DNA of 64,000 bases from the NCBI GenBank assembly GCA_041737835.1, contig JBGSQY010000001.1; one strand, given 5' to 3'. Below, piece after piece: positions 14,949-23,609 of this stretch. Numbering within the stretch: position 1 is the first letter of the stretch; each line of letters opens with the position of its first letter. The stretch is from Bythopirellula sp041737835 (GTDB taxonomy: Bacteria > Planctomycetota > Planctomycetia > Pirellulales > Lacipirellulaceae). Under the pieces are notes generated by a model. That model worked only from the letters and a program-made list of their open reading frames with translations. It did no database searches and had not been told where the DNA came from. The position numbers and the translations under genes are program-made.

Positions 14949-16931
14949 GTGCAAATTGAAAGACTCCGGAGTTTCGCTCCGCGCACCCTTCGTATCACGG
15001 CATGTTTCACAATCGCGGCGTCCATGTTGGCTGCGCAAGCTTGGGGGGTGCCGAGCGATCAGCTTATGTCCGCCGAAACGCAAGGCTTTGCCTCGGTTGG
15101 AGATATTAACCTTTTGATCGAACATTGGCACCAAACCCAATTGGGCCAACTTGTTCAAGACGATGCGATGCGACCGTTCGTCGATCAGATGAAGAAGCAA
15201 CTCGAAGAAAAGATTTCCGGTGCGAAGGAAAAACTTGGCATTACTTATTCTGACCTCCAAGAGATCGCTGGCGGTGAAATTGGCGTTGGCATGGCATCGG
15301 TTAAAAATGGCCGTGCCGCGATCGCGATGACCGTCGACACCACCGGTCATCAACGTCAACTTGAAAAGCTCTTGAAGAAGGTCGATGCCGATATCGAAAA
15401 AATGAGCGGCAAGAAAAGCACGGCCAATCACGATGGGACCGAGTTCGTGACGTTTGATATCCCTCCTCAAAAGGAAGGGGATATTGCTCGTCAAACGATC
15501 TATTTTATTAAAGACAATATCTTGGTGGCCACTGACAACGCCCAACTAGCCAACGAAATGTTCCAGCACTTCCAAAATAAGGAAGGGAGCCTTTCGGAAG
15601 TCGTCGGCTATCAACAGACCATGGAGCGTTGCCAAAAAGAAGCTGGCGATCTCAAGCCTGACATGCGTTGGTTTGTGAATCCCTTCGGTTATGCCAGTGC
15701 TGTTCAAACCTTGGAACCGGCCGACGCCAAGAAAAAGGGGAAGGACTATGTCAAGATTCTCTCCGAGCAAGGCTTCGACGCGATCCAAGCTCTGGGTGGT
15801 TTTGTGAATCTCTCAGTTGACGGTAGCTACGAGTTACTGCACCGCACTTCGGTTTACGCTCCCCCCATCCCTGGCGAAGAGCAAAAGTACGAGTTGGCCA
15901 TGCGGATGATGAAGTTCCCCAACCAGACTGAACTCACGGCCAACAAGTGGATCCCCCGCCAGTTGGCCTCGTTTCGCACGATGAGCTGCGATCTGCAGAA
16001 TGCCTACGACCACGTGAGCACGCTGTTTGATGCGATCGCTGGCTATGAAGACGCCTTCGCCAATATGGTCGAAGGGTTGGAACGCGATCCTTACGGTCCG
16101 CAAATCAACGTGGAACGCGACTTGGTCGCTCACGTTGGCGAGCGTGTCACCTTCGTGACGGACTACGAATTGCCGATCAATCCTAAATGCGAACGCTTTA
16201 TGATCGTCTTGGAAGTGAAGGACGAAAAAGCCATGGCTGCCACGGTGGCCAAGTTGATGGAAAGTGAACCCAACTCCGTGAAGGGTGAATTCGAAGGCAA
16301 AACCATCTGGGAGATTGAAGAAGCTCAGGATGATATTCCTGAAATCGATATCGCTATTCAAGACCTCGATCTGCTGGAAGAAAATCCCGAAGCTGTTTCC
16401 GAAGACCAACCCTTGGGTGGTAATGCACTTGCTTCCTCGGCCGTCTGTGTGACCGACAATCACTTGTTCATTGCTTCACATGCTGATTTCTTAAAGAAGA
16501 TTCTCGCCGCCGAGAATGCGGAAGACAAACTGAACACGGCAACGGACTTCAAAGAAGTTGAGGGCACGATGACGGAATTGCTGCCCGGTCCGATTTCAGC
16601 CCGATTCTTCGTTCGCACCGATGAAGCCTATCGCCCAATTTACGAATTGATCAAGCAAGGCAAGATGCCTGAATCGGAAACTCTACTGGGTCGCGTGCTG
16701 AATCGCATGTTGGCTCCCGAAACCGACGACGAAACCGTCTTGCGTGAGCAAAAGATCGACGGCACGAAGCTGCCTGAGTTCGAAGTCGTTCGCCGTTACT
16801 TTGGCCCCTCGGGCACGGTCGTGCGAAGCGACGAAGACGGTTGGTTTGTCGTGGGTGCGACGCTGAGCAAGCAGACCGCTCAAGCACGGGCCAGCAAATC
16901 AGAATCGAGCGACGAGAAGACAGTTCGCTAA
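14949..16931 (+). CDS. Large secreted protein of unknown function
   Basis: With a GTG start at 14949 the protein has 660 residues and begins with a typical signal peptide (RTLRITACFTIAASMLAAQAWG). The frame is open upstream, and ATG 14727 with GAGGGA six bases before it would add 74 residues in front of the signal peptide, so the start is uncertain. The mature part is acidic, with Glu/Asp-rich segments (EEAQDDIPEIDIAIQDLDLLEENPE within about 455-485) and repeated phrases on substrate-like strands (KDNILVATDNAQLANEM; CVTDNHLFIASHADFLKK), hinting at two related halves. I recognise it as a planctomycete-type periplasmic protein only. A strong terminator follows. Confidence 0.7.
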   Translation: MQIERLRSFAPRTLRITACFTIAASMLAAQAWGVPSDQLMSAETQGFASVGDINLLIEHWHQTQLGQLVQDDAMRPFVDQMKKQLEEKISGAKEKLGITYSDLQEIAGGEIGVGMASVKNGRAAIAMTVDTTGHQRQLEKLLKKVDADIEKMSGKKSTANHDGTEFVTFDIPPQKEGDIARQTIYFIKDNILVATDNAQLANEMFQHFQNKEGSLSEVVGYQQTMERCQKEAGDLKPDMRWFVNPFGYASAVQTLEPADAKKKGKDYVKILSEQGFDAIQALGGFVNLSVDGSYELLHRTSVYAPPIPGEEQKYELAMRMMKFPNQTELTANKWIPRQLASFRTMSCDLQNAYDHVSTLFDAIAGYEDAFANMVEGLERDPYGPQINVERDLVAHVGERVTFVTDYELPINPKCERFMIVLEVKDEKAMAATVAKLMESEPNSVKGEFEGKTIWEIEEAQDDIPEIDIAIQDLDLLEENPEAVSEDQPLGGNALASSAVCVTDNHLFIASHADFLKKILAAENAEDKLNTATDFKEVEGTMTELLPGPISARFFVRTDEAYRPIYELIKQGKMPESETLLGRVLNRMLAPETDDETVLREQKIDGTKLPEFEVVRRYFGPSGTVVRSDEDGWFVVGATLSKQTAQARASKSESSDEKTVR

Positions 16932-16967
16932 GAGCTATCCGCTTCTGATTGAAATGAATACTTATAG

Positions 16968-17003
16968 ACCACGTTGGACTCTTTGGGTCCAACGTGGTTT
17001 TTT
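16968..17003 (+). terminator. Rho-independent terminator
   Basis: A perfect 12-base-pair stem, ACCACGTTGGAC/GTCCAACGTGGT, with a seven-base loop followed by six T. It lies 36 bases after the stop of the secreted protein gene. Confidence 0.92.
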
Positions 17004-17219
17004 GCTTTAATAAATTCTCTTTTCTTTGATGATTTCGCTCATCTATCTTTACTTCCACTCGCGTAGCTATCTACAGCTTGCTTTCTCGATTGAACTGTGG
17101 CGGCGAGATGCTCTTCGTTGAAATAGATTGTCAACGCAGTATCTCTGCATCCTTTTTGCTGCAATTAGCAAGTTCAAGAAAATTGCCACCCACTTTCTCC
17201 TACCTGGATAAAACAGCTC

Positions 17220-18122
17220 ATGATTCAACAACTACGTTTGCGGTATCTATCTAACTTGCTAGTCCTGGTTGTCGCCGGCTCGGCGTCGCAAAGTTTTGCA
17301 AACCATATTTTAGGCTACGCTTTTAACGATTCACCGGGGGCCGTAACGGCTGTAGCTGATGGCAGTGCTGCTGGGTCGGCACCCGCGTTAAACATCATTG
17401 CTCCTGGCGTGATCGGAGGGGATGGCAGTGGGGTGTCAGGTCTACTTGGAGACCGCGCCTTCAACAACTCGGCCGCCACCAGCATGGGCGGAACCGTGAA
17501 CAGTTCCGGTGGTCGAGGCACTCATGCTGCCGATTTCGACGCGATCGACGGCCTACTGAAATTCACCATTGGCGGCTGGTTCAAAACAGCCACGAATGCG
17601 CCCATTGGCGCCAATGCGGTGCTGTATGCGAATCGTTCCGGAGTTGCCGGCGTCAGTATCCATGGCGATCCCAACATCCCGGGAAATCTAGTGTTGGCCG
17701 TGGATAATAGTTCGAGTACCTCGGCTGGTTTCGGTGCCACTCAAGAGTGGGTCAATTTTGCTGTGACCTACGACGGCACGATATTGCAGCCAGGCCCGAA
17801 CGTATTCTTCTATGCCGGTGGTGTCAATACTCCACTCGCTCTGGTCGGTTCGGGAACGAACACCAATGGTTCAGGAAATGATCCAGCATCAAACGAGACC
17901 GCCGCTCTCAGCTTAGGTGCGCGTGTCTTGTTTGGGGCGGTTGATGCCGACCCCTTTGATGGGTTGCTTGATAACTTACGGGTTTGGGGCGAGGTGGTGC
18001 CTCTTGCCACTTTGGAAGGGATTCGCCGGATGGATGCCGGAGTTGTGCCCGAACCAGCCACGTTCCTCACTCTTTTGCTCGGCCTCGGAAGCCTGGCTAT
18101 ATCGCGCCGCAACATTCGCTAG
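17220..18122 (+). CDS. PEP-CTERM protein with LamG-like (concanavalin-fold) domain
   Basis: 300 residues: signal peptide (LSNLLVLVVAGSASQSFA), then a beta-sandwich with the layout of LamG/laminin-G-like proteins (FNNSAATSMGGTVNSSGG, KFTIGGWFKT, EWVNFAVTYDG, FDGLLDNLRVW), and the sorting signal VPEPATF, a hydrophobic stretch and SRRN at the C-terminus. LamG domains in this position bind carbohydrate or act as structural modules; secretion and exosortase processing are expected. The ATG at 17220 starts directly at the signal peptide. A second PEP-CTERM gene follows 59 bases later in the same direction, so the pair is probably one transcript. Confidence 0.88.
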   Translation: MIQQLRLRYLSNLLVLVVAGSASQSFANHILGYAFNDSPGAVTAVADGSAAGSAPALNIIAPGVIGGDGSGVSGLLGDRAFNNSAATSMGGTVNSSGGRGTHAADFDAIDGLLKFTIGGWFKTATNAPIGANAVLYANRSGVAGVSIHGDPNIPGNLVLAVDNSSSTSAGFGATQEWVNFAVTYDGTILQPGPNVFFYAGGVNTPLALVGSGTNTNGSGNDPASNETAALSLGARVLFGAVDADPFDGLLDNLRVWGEVVPLATLEGIRRMDAGVVPEPATFLTLLLGLGSLAISRRNIR

Positions 18123-18181
18123 TGATTGTTAAATAATCCATCACGACACAATAGCACTCACCTTTGATTAAAGGAACTTGT

Positions 18182-19069
18182 ATGAAATCGATCATCTTTT
18201 CCGCCGCAGTCTTTATTGCCGCGGCTGCCCCCTGTTCCGCAGAATCCATCTACGGACTAACAAACCTACAACAGCTCGTCACATTTGATAGCGAGACGCG
18301 AGCAGTAACTTCCACGACAAGTCTGTCTGGATTTAGTTTGCTTGGCGAAATTCTCTTAAGCATCGATGTCCGCCCCGCGACTGGCCAGCTGTATGGCTAT
18401 AGCAATCAAAACAATCTTTACGTTATTGATCCCATGACAGGTGATCGGAGCCAAGTTGGCTCGACACTTTCGACGGTGCCCATGGGAGCTTACAAGGCGA
18501 TCGATTTCAATCCCACGGTCGATCGTATTCGTCTCTTAGCCAGTGGTGGCGCTCCCAACAATCTTCGCGTCAATCCCGATACGGGCACGGTTGTGATGAC
18601 CGATGGCACGCTGGCATTCGTGGCCGGCGATACGAACGCTGGCGATGCCCCCGCCGTTGTGAATGGTGCTTACACCAACAGCTTTCCTGGCGCAACAACG
18701 ACGACTCTCTTCGATCTTGAAGCGGGCAATGACGTGCTCGTCACTCAGAATCCGGCGAATAACGGAACATTACAGACCGTCGGCCCGCTGGGATTCAATC
18801 TCACCACGAGCGGCGGTTTCACGGGATTCGACATTTCGGGCGAAACCGGCAATGCCTATCTGGTCGGCAACAATCTTGCTGCTGGCGGACTTGCAGTCAA
18901 CTCACTCTATGAAGTGAATTTAACAACTGGTGCGGCCATGTTGCTTGGCCCTGTGACAGGTGTAAATGGCAGTTTCCGTGATATCGCGATCGCTAATGTG
19001 ATCCCCGAACCATCGAGTCTGGCAATGTTGGCACTCGGTTCATTTTGTTGTTGGCGCCGCAGACGCTAG
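18182..19069 (+). CDS. DUF4394-type PEP-CTERM protein
   Basis: 295 residues with signal peptide (IIFSAAVFIAAAAPCSA), a seven-bladed-propeller-like DUF4394 domain and a C-terminal sorting signal (IPEPSSLAMLALGSFCCWRRRR). DUF4394 hallmarks are IYGLTNLQQLVTFD, SIDVRPATGQLYGY, AIDFNPTVDRIRLL, NLRVNPDTG and GGFTGFDISGETGNAYLV. The ATG at 18182 has AAAGGAA upstream and is preferred over the earlier in-frame start at 18164. It probably forms a unit with the LamG-type PEP-CTERM gene. The biochemical role of DUF4394 is unknown. Confidence 0.9.
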   Translation: MKSIIFSAAVFIAAAAPCSAESIYGLTNLQQLVTFDSETRAVTSTTSLSGFSLLGEILLSIDVRPATGQLYGYSNQNNLYVIDPMTGDRSQVGSTLSTVPMGAYKAIDFNPTVDRIRLLASGGAPNNLRVNPDTGTVVMTDGTLAFVAGDTNAGDAPAVVNGAYTNSFPGATTTTLFDLEAGNDVLVTQNPANNGTLQTVGPLGFNLTTSGGFTGFDISGETGNAYLVGNNLAAGGLAVNSLYEVNLTTGAAMLLGPVTGVNGSFRDIAIANVIPEPSSLAMLALGSFCCWRRRR

Positions 19070-19102
19070 TTCACGCGTTCAAATCTGAAACGTTCCCCAG
19101 AA

Positions 19103-19139
19103 GACAGCACAGTTTGGCCTCTCGCCAAGCTGTGCTGTC
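19103..19139. terminator. Hairpin between convergent genes (bidirectional terminator candidate)
   Basis: The stem GACAGCACAGTTTGGC/GCCAAGCTGTGCTGTC has 16 pairs including one G-U, with a five-base loop. It lies between the ends of the DUF4394 gene and the convergent hydrolase-like gene; the T-runs on both sides are weak. Confidence 0.65.
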
Positions 19140-19148
19140 GTCATTTGA

Positions 19149-21551
19149 TCACGGTGATTGGATCTTTGCCCAGAATGGCCGTTGACGGTCGACGCGAGTG
19201 CGTGCGTCTTCCAAGATGACATCCAAGCTAGGAGTCGTATCACCAGTTAAGCGCTTGCCGTTGAGTTCCACGCGGATCGGCTTGCTGAAATCCACCAACT
19301 CGGGGCGAAGCCAGATCGTGGTTTCGTCGGCAGCGGAACGGGCGGAGAGTTTGTTGCCGATGAGCACTTCGCCTTTCAGAATCGTCGGCCGCGCTGAACC
19401 GCGTGGCCAATTTCCCGGTGTAATCGAATTAGGAAATCCACGGGCTTCGACCCACCAAAAGAAGTTGTCCCAATCGCGCATTGTGTTGCACTGAAAATTC
19501 TTCGGCCATTCACGCTTTTGGCGACCCATCCAATCGAAGATGTTCAGAATCTCGTCGTGGTAGGGCTCATAGCCGCGGCCATGATATTCCACGACCGTGG
19601 CATTAAATGGTTTCTTGTCGATACGCCGACTGAGGAATTGATCGAAAAGTTGGCTGTTGGTCTTCATTTTCAGCCCGTCTAACTCGCCTGAGACGAAATA
19701 GAACGGCACGTAAGCCGCATTCTCCCAATAGTGCTGAATGAATTTTTCTTCCTTGTCGAGCTGGGCAAGAAAAGGAATCGCCCCGGCCCACAGATCGGGA
19801 TGCGCGATTGCGAAATCCCAAGCCGCATCACCGCCGATGCCATGACCCGAGAGAAACACGCGATCGGGATCGATGCTAAACCGTCGGCTGGCGTCGCGCA
19901 TCACGGTTAACACGGCCTCATGCTCGCGCAAGGAAAACTCGTAGTTGTATTGCCGTGGTTTGAGCCACTCAACCGCGATCGTGATATAGCCATGCCGCAT
20001 GGCCTGCCCCTGGCGTGGCCCAGTGGGCTTTCCCTCTTCATCGCGCGGTTGTGGACCTGTCCAATATTCGAGTTCTTGCTCGGGCGAGTTGTAAGCTCCA
20101 TTGAGAACCACAAGCGTGGGATAATTTCGATAGGGATCATACTCCGGCGGCAATTGCACGAGATAACGAAAATCCCCGCTCTCCGAATAACCGGCGGCCA
20201 TCAATTCGTAAGCACCAAAACCTTGAGATGCCTCCCGGGGGACGGACCAGGGTGGAGTGAGTTGGGAAAGAATTGCCGCCACCCGAGGCACGGTCAGCCC
20301 TTCGACGCTGCGAATGGAATCCAACAGAATGGTTCGTTCGTGAGCGGATGGCTCGGTCAAATATTTGCGGACGACGTTGCGGACAGCGATCAGCGGCACT
20401 GCCTCGCCGAAACTTTGAATCGCTTCGCCGGGTCCGAGGATCCAACCCGAAATGGCGAGCGCAATCTTATCTTCGGCCGTCAAATTGGGATCGTCAATCA
20501 GTTTGGTAAAGGACAGCAAACGCCCCACGTTGTTGTAGTTGAGGTCCTTGACGATTTCATCGACGACCGACTTTACTAATGCTCGCGTGTCGTCGCTTGC
20601 CAGTTGGCCGTATTGAGCCAACAACTGGTCGCGTACGACCTGCATTCCCGACATCTCCGCTTGGTAATTAGCCAAGGCCTCGCGAACTTGCTGCAATGCA
20701 TCGCCGGGAACGTCATCCACCGGGAAACCCTCCAGCAAGCGGCCGACCAGCTCGTGTTGTCCCGCTTCACGGCGCAGCTGGATCTCCTTCAAAATTCGCC
20801 GCGCTCCCATTTGACGAATTTGTTTCGCTTCGGATTTCAAATCTTCTTTATCCGGAAACGCTTTGATGATCGCTTCGAGTTCTTGGCTGGCTTCTCCGTA
20901 TCGCTCGGCCTGCAAATAGAATCGCACGACCTCCAGCCAATCCTGGGGATCGTCATGCGAAACCGCCTTATCAAGAATCATGGCCAAGGTTTCTTTAGGG
21001 ATTGAACTCGTGGCGATGCGCATGTCCCAGACGACGGCATCCGGCCGACCCAACAAGCCTTCGACCTTGGCATACCGCGGAGTTAACTCAGTGATTCCCT
21101 GCACAATGGCCAGCGGACCTCGGCTCGTCTGCATCTCGTAAATCCGACGCCCGAATTCGTCGAAGCGTGAGATACCAAGACTTGGTCCCACGCTCGCCAC
21201 GGCTTGGCCAGACTTGGCCGCTTTTTGCCAGAGTTTAATGTTCGCTAAATTTTCAGGGGCCGCGTCGATGATGGCAGCCACATTGGCCCGGGGGACAAAG
21301 ACACGCCGCAACTCGTCGTCGATCAACAGAATCGGTGTGGCCTTGGCTTCTTCATTCTTATCCGGAGCTGGAGGCACGGGGGCATCTGCCACGCCCGTCA
21401 TCAACAAGATCCGGCCCGGCAAAATGCGGCCGTCCCTCATCTGGATTTTCTGGGCATACGTCGACGAAACGCACAGCGCCACACACACGCCAACCATGGC
21501 CAGCAGAATTCGCAATCGGAAAAACGATGTCATGCCGTGGTCTGTTCTCAT
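19149..21551 (-). CDS. Secreted protein with alpha/beta-hydrolase (esterase D-like) domain lacking the nucleophile
   Basis: 800 residues. After a signal peptide (ILLAMVGVCVALCVSSTYA) come a first domain of about 450 residues rich in helices with TPR-like spacing (about 190-330), and then an esterase-type alpha/beta-hydrolase domain from about residue 470 (YLVQLPPEYDPYRNYPTLVVLNG; ITIAVEWLKP; DPDRVFLSGHGIGGDAAWDFA). In active relatives the last motif reads GHSMGG; here the nucleophile position is Gly (residue 571), so serine hydrolase chemistry is unlikely. A conserved-looking His (VEYHGRGYEPYHDEI) remains. It may bind a ligand or act as a pseudoenzyme. ATGs at 21551 and 21533 are both possible starts; either keeps the signal peptide. 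Confidence 0.82.
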   Translation of the reverse strand: MRTDHGMTSFFRLRILLAMVGVCVALCVSSTYAQKIQMRDGRILPGRILLMTGVADAPVPPAPDKNEEAKATPILLIDDELRRVFVPRANVAAIIDAAPENLANIKLWQKAAKSGQAVASVGPSLGISRFDEFGRRIYEMQTSRGPLAIVQGITELTPRYAKVEGLLGRPDAVVWDMRIATSSIPKETLAMILDKAVSHDDPQDWLEVVRFYLQAERYGEASQELEAIIKAFPDKEDLKSEAKQIRQMGARRILKEIQLRREAGQHELVGRLLEGFPVDDVPGDALQQVREALANYQAEMSGMQVVRDQLLAQYGQLASDDTRALVKSVVDEIVKDLNYNNVGRLLSFTKLIDDPNLTAEDKIALAISGWILGPGEAIQSFGEAVPLIAVRNVVRKYLTEPSAHERTILLDSIRSVEGLTVPRVAAILSQLTPPWSVPREASQGFGAYELMAAGYSESGDFRYLVQLPPEYDPYRNYPTLVVLNGAYNSPEQELEYWTGPQPRDEEGKPTGPRQGQAMRHGYITIAVEWLKPRQYNYEFSLREHEAVLTVMRDASRRFSIDPDRVFLSGHGIGGDAAWDFAIAHPDLWAGAIPFLAQLDKEEKFIQHYWENAAYVPFYFVSGELDGLKMKTNSQLFDQFLSRRIDKKPFNATVVEYHGRGYEPYHDEILNIFDWMGRQKREWPKNFQCNTMRDWDNFFWWVEARGFPNSITPGNWPRGSARPTILKGEVLIGNKLSARSAADETTIWLRPELVDFSKPIRVELNGKRLTGDTTPSLDVILEDARTRVDRQRPFWAKIQSP

Positions 21552-21791
21552 GCCATTAATGCCAATAGCAAGCCAAGGATTCGAGACTCAGCTAACTCCT
21601 GTAGTTTTCATTGTGGCTTGACCCAGGGAACAGTCAATTTCGCGTTTCGTGTCCCAGAATTGGCGGCACCGGCAAAAAGCCCGCAAAGGCGTGTATTGAC
21701 AGTCGCTTGGGGCTCGCCGGAAAATGACACCTCAACGCCGACTTTGCCGATTAGGCCGATTGCGCTGCACACCCTTCGAGTTAAACCCACT

Positions 21792-22022
21792 GTGAACCTG
21801 CGGACCGCCCTGAAATGCTTGTTGTTTGCCGTGCTGGGGTTTCCCCTGCTGTCGGTGGTGCTTACCTGGGTCGTCGGGCTACTCGCCGCAATGGGCGACT
21901 CCGGTGGGGCCAGTGCTTTCAAGTTCATTAACACCGCGGCGCAAGTGTTGTGGCTCGTATCGCTGGTCGGGCTGGTGGTCGTTTTGGCTCTGGAAGCCTT
22001 GGAGCGTTCCCGCGAAGAATAG
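21792..22022 (+). CDS. Small two-helix membrane protein
   Basis: A 76-residue protein from GTG 21792 with two hydrophobic helices (LLFAVLGFPLLSVVLTWVVGLLAAM and VLWLVSLVGLVVVLALEAL) and a charged C-terminus (ERSREE). The frame is open further upstream, but that part is not protein-like. There is no recognised family. The HD-domain gene starts 63 bases after it in the same direction. Either one could be regulated with the other, but there is no evidence beyond spacing. Confidence 0.55.
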   Translation: MNLRTALKCLLFAVLGFPLLSVVLTWVVGLLAAMGDSGGASAFKFINTAAQVLWLVSLVGLVVVLALEALERSREE

Positions 22023-22085
22023 CCTTTTTCCGGCTCGGATTTCGCCCCATTGCCCCCCTACCCTGCGTGCGCGACAATACCCCGC

Positions 22086-23483
22086 ATGACAGACATTTCA
22101 CGCCAAAGTTTGCTGCACGACCCGATCCACGGCTACATCCCATTTGTGTCCATCGTCGAAGATGGCGAGACCTCGGAGCGTGTGCTGCTCGATCACCCTT
22201 GGCTGCAGCGGCTGCGCCAAATTCACCAACTTCAGACCGCTTGGTGGGTCTATCCCTCGGCTGAACACACGCGATTTCAGCACGTTGTCGGCGCCATGCA
22301 CATGGCTAGCCGCGTTATTGATTCGCTCTATCCAAGTTTGCAGCAGGTCTGCCCCGATGTCCCCAGTCGGGGTTATGTGGAATGCCTTTGCCGTTTGGCG
22401 GCATTGCTCCATGATGTTGGCCATGGCCCCTTTGGTCATTTCTTCGATGCACATTTTCTTTGCGATTACGGTTTAACCCACGAAACGCTCGGTTCGCATA
22501 TCATTCGCTTCGAGCTCGGCCCCTTGTTGCGGAACGTTCGCACCTGCCCGAACAGTAAACTAAGCGATGGCGAAGCAATCGATCCCGAACAAATTGCCTG
22601 GCTCATTACGCGCCCCACCGACAATGACACAGCCGATAAACCTCGCTGGCTGGTGATGCTGCGGAGCTTGTTCTGTGGCTTGTACACCGTCGACAACATG
22701 GATTTTGTCCTCCGCGATGCGTACATGTCGGGTTACAGCTCCAGGGTGTACGATTTGGAACGGCTCCTGCGATACACATTTTTCAGCGAGCAAGGGCTCA
22801 CGATTCATTCCCGCGGCGTGAACGCGCTCGTTCGCTTTCGGCAAGCGCGTAGCGAGTTGTTCCGCGCCGTCTATTTCCATCGTACCGTGCGAGCGATCGA
22901 CAAAACGCTCGAAGATTTGTTCCGCGAGGGCAAACAGTTCCTCTTTCCGGGCAATCCGCTTGATCATATGCAGGAGTACCAACTATTCACGGAATGGTCG
23001 CTCTTAGTTGACGTTGCCCGCTGGCACAAAAGCGATAATCCGGCACAACAGGCCTTGGGGGCTCGCTGGCTAAGGCTATTGCACCGACAAGTGGATTGGG
23101 AGCTGGCTGATGAACGGACGCGGCTCGATCCCAAGTCGACCGATCTGTTCCGCAAGGGACGTGAAGTACTCGCCGAACAAGCAATCCGCGCCGAATTGCC
23201 CCCCAACTTGCGCGAGATGCCTCTGAAAGTTGACCTGCCGAATTACATCGATCGCCCCGATCCGAAAACGGCCGCCGCGGGGCAGAATTTTCTGTTCCGC
23301 TCGGCATCGCATCAAATCCGTCCGCTCACCGACGACGAACTCTACAAGCACTTGCCGATGAGCCAGCTCGTTTGCCGCGTCTACCTGCCCAAGGGAGCCG
23401 CTGAGAGCCACTACGCCGCAGTTTCAACGGCCCTCGATAAACTGCTCGGCAGCAACAGCGACGACGATCTCACGAATATGTAG
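22086..23483 (+). CDS. HD-domain phosphohydrolase (dGTPase/SAMHD1-like)
   Basis: 465 residues of the HD superfamily related to dNTP triphosphohydrolases and YdhJ/SAMHD1-like proteins. The metal ligands are visible: His66 in HTRFQH, the HD pair in LLHDVGHGPFGH (109-110), and an Asp in LYTVDNMDFVLRDAY (about 207-220). The N-terminus DPIHGYIPF is typical of this branch. The ATG at 22086 puts the conserved DPIHG at residues 12-16. The substrate (dNTPs or another phosphate ester) is inferred from the fold only. It lies in a same-direction run between the small membrane protein and purB. Confidence 0.85.
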   Translation: MTDISRQSLLHDPIHGYIPFVSIVEDGETSERVLLDHPWLQRLRQIHQLQTAWWVYPSAEHTRFQHVVGAMHMASRVIDSLYPSLQQVCPDVPSRGYVECLCRLAALLHDVGHGPFGHFFDAHFLCDYGLTHETLGSHIIRFELGPLLRNVRTCPNSKLSDGEAIDPEQIAWLITRPTDNDTADKPRWLVMLRSLFCGLYTVDNMDFVLRDAYMSGYSSRVYDLERLLRYTFFSEQGLTIHSRGVNALVRFRQARSELFRAVYFHRTVRAIDKTLEDLFREGKQFLFPGNPLDHMQEYQLFTEWSLLVDVARWHKSDNPAQQALGARWLRLLHRQVDWELADERTRLDPKSTDLFRKGREVLAEQAIRAELPPNLREMPLKVDLPNYIDRPDPKTAAAGQNFLFRSASHQIRPLTDDELYKHLPMSQLVCRVYLPKGAAESHYAAVSTALDKLLGSNSDDDLTNM

Positions 23484-23606
23484 ATGAGAGAGGTCAGAGG
23501 CCGGAGATCAAGGGCCAGGGGAACTGGGCAGGCCATACCGACGAATGACAAATTCCACTAAAATAGCGGACTCACTGACCTCTTGACTCTGACCTCCGAC
23601 CTCTCG
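23484..23606. repeat. GAGGTCAGAGG-type repeat preceding purB
   Basis: AGAGAGGTCAGAGGCCGG at the left and CTCTGACCTCCGACCTCTC at the right are complementary blocks like those at 2693-2760. The right arm ends three bases before the purB start codon, so the purB leader RNA may form this structure. Confidence 0.55.
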
Positions 23607-23609
23607 CGC

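Noticed and set aside
16932..17219. Possible regulatory RNA upstream of the PEP-CTERM genes
   Set aside because: Apart from the terminator of the preceding gene no stable or known fold was recognised.
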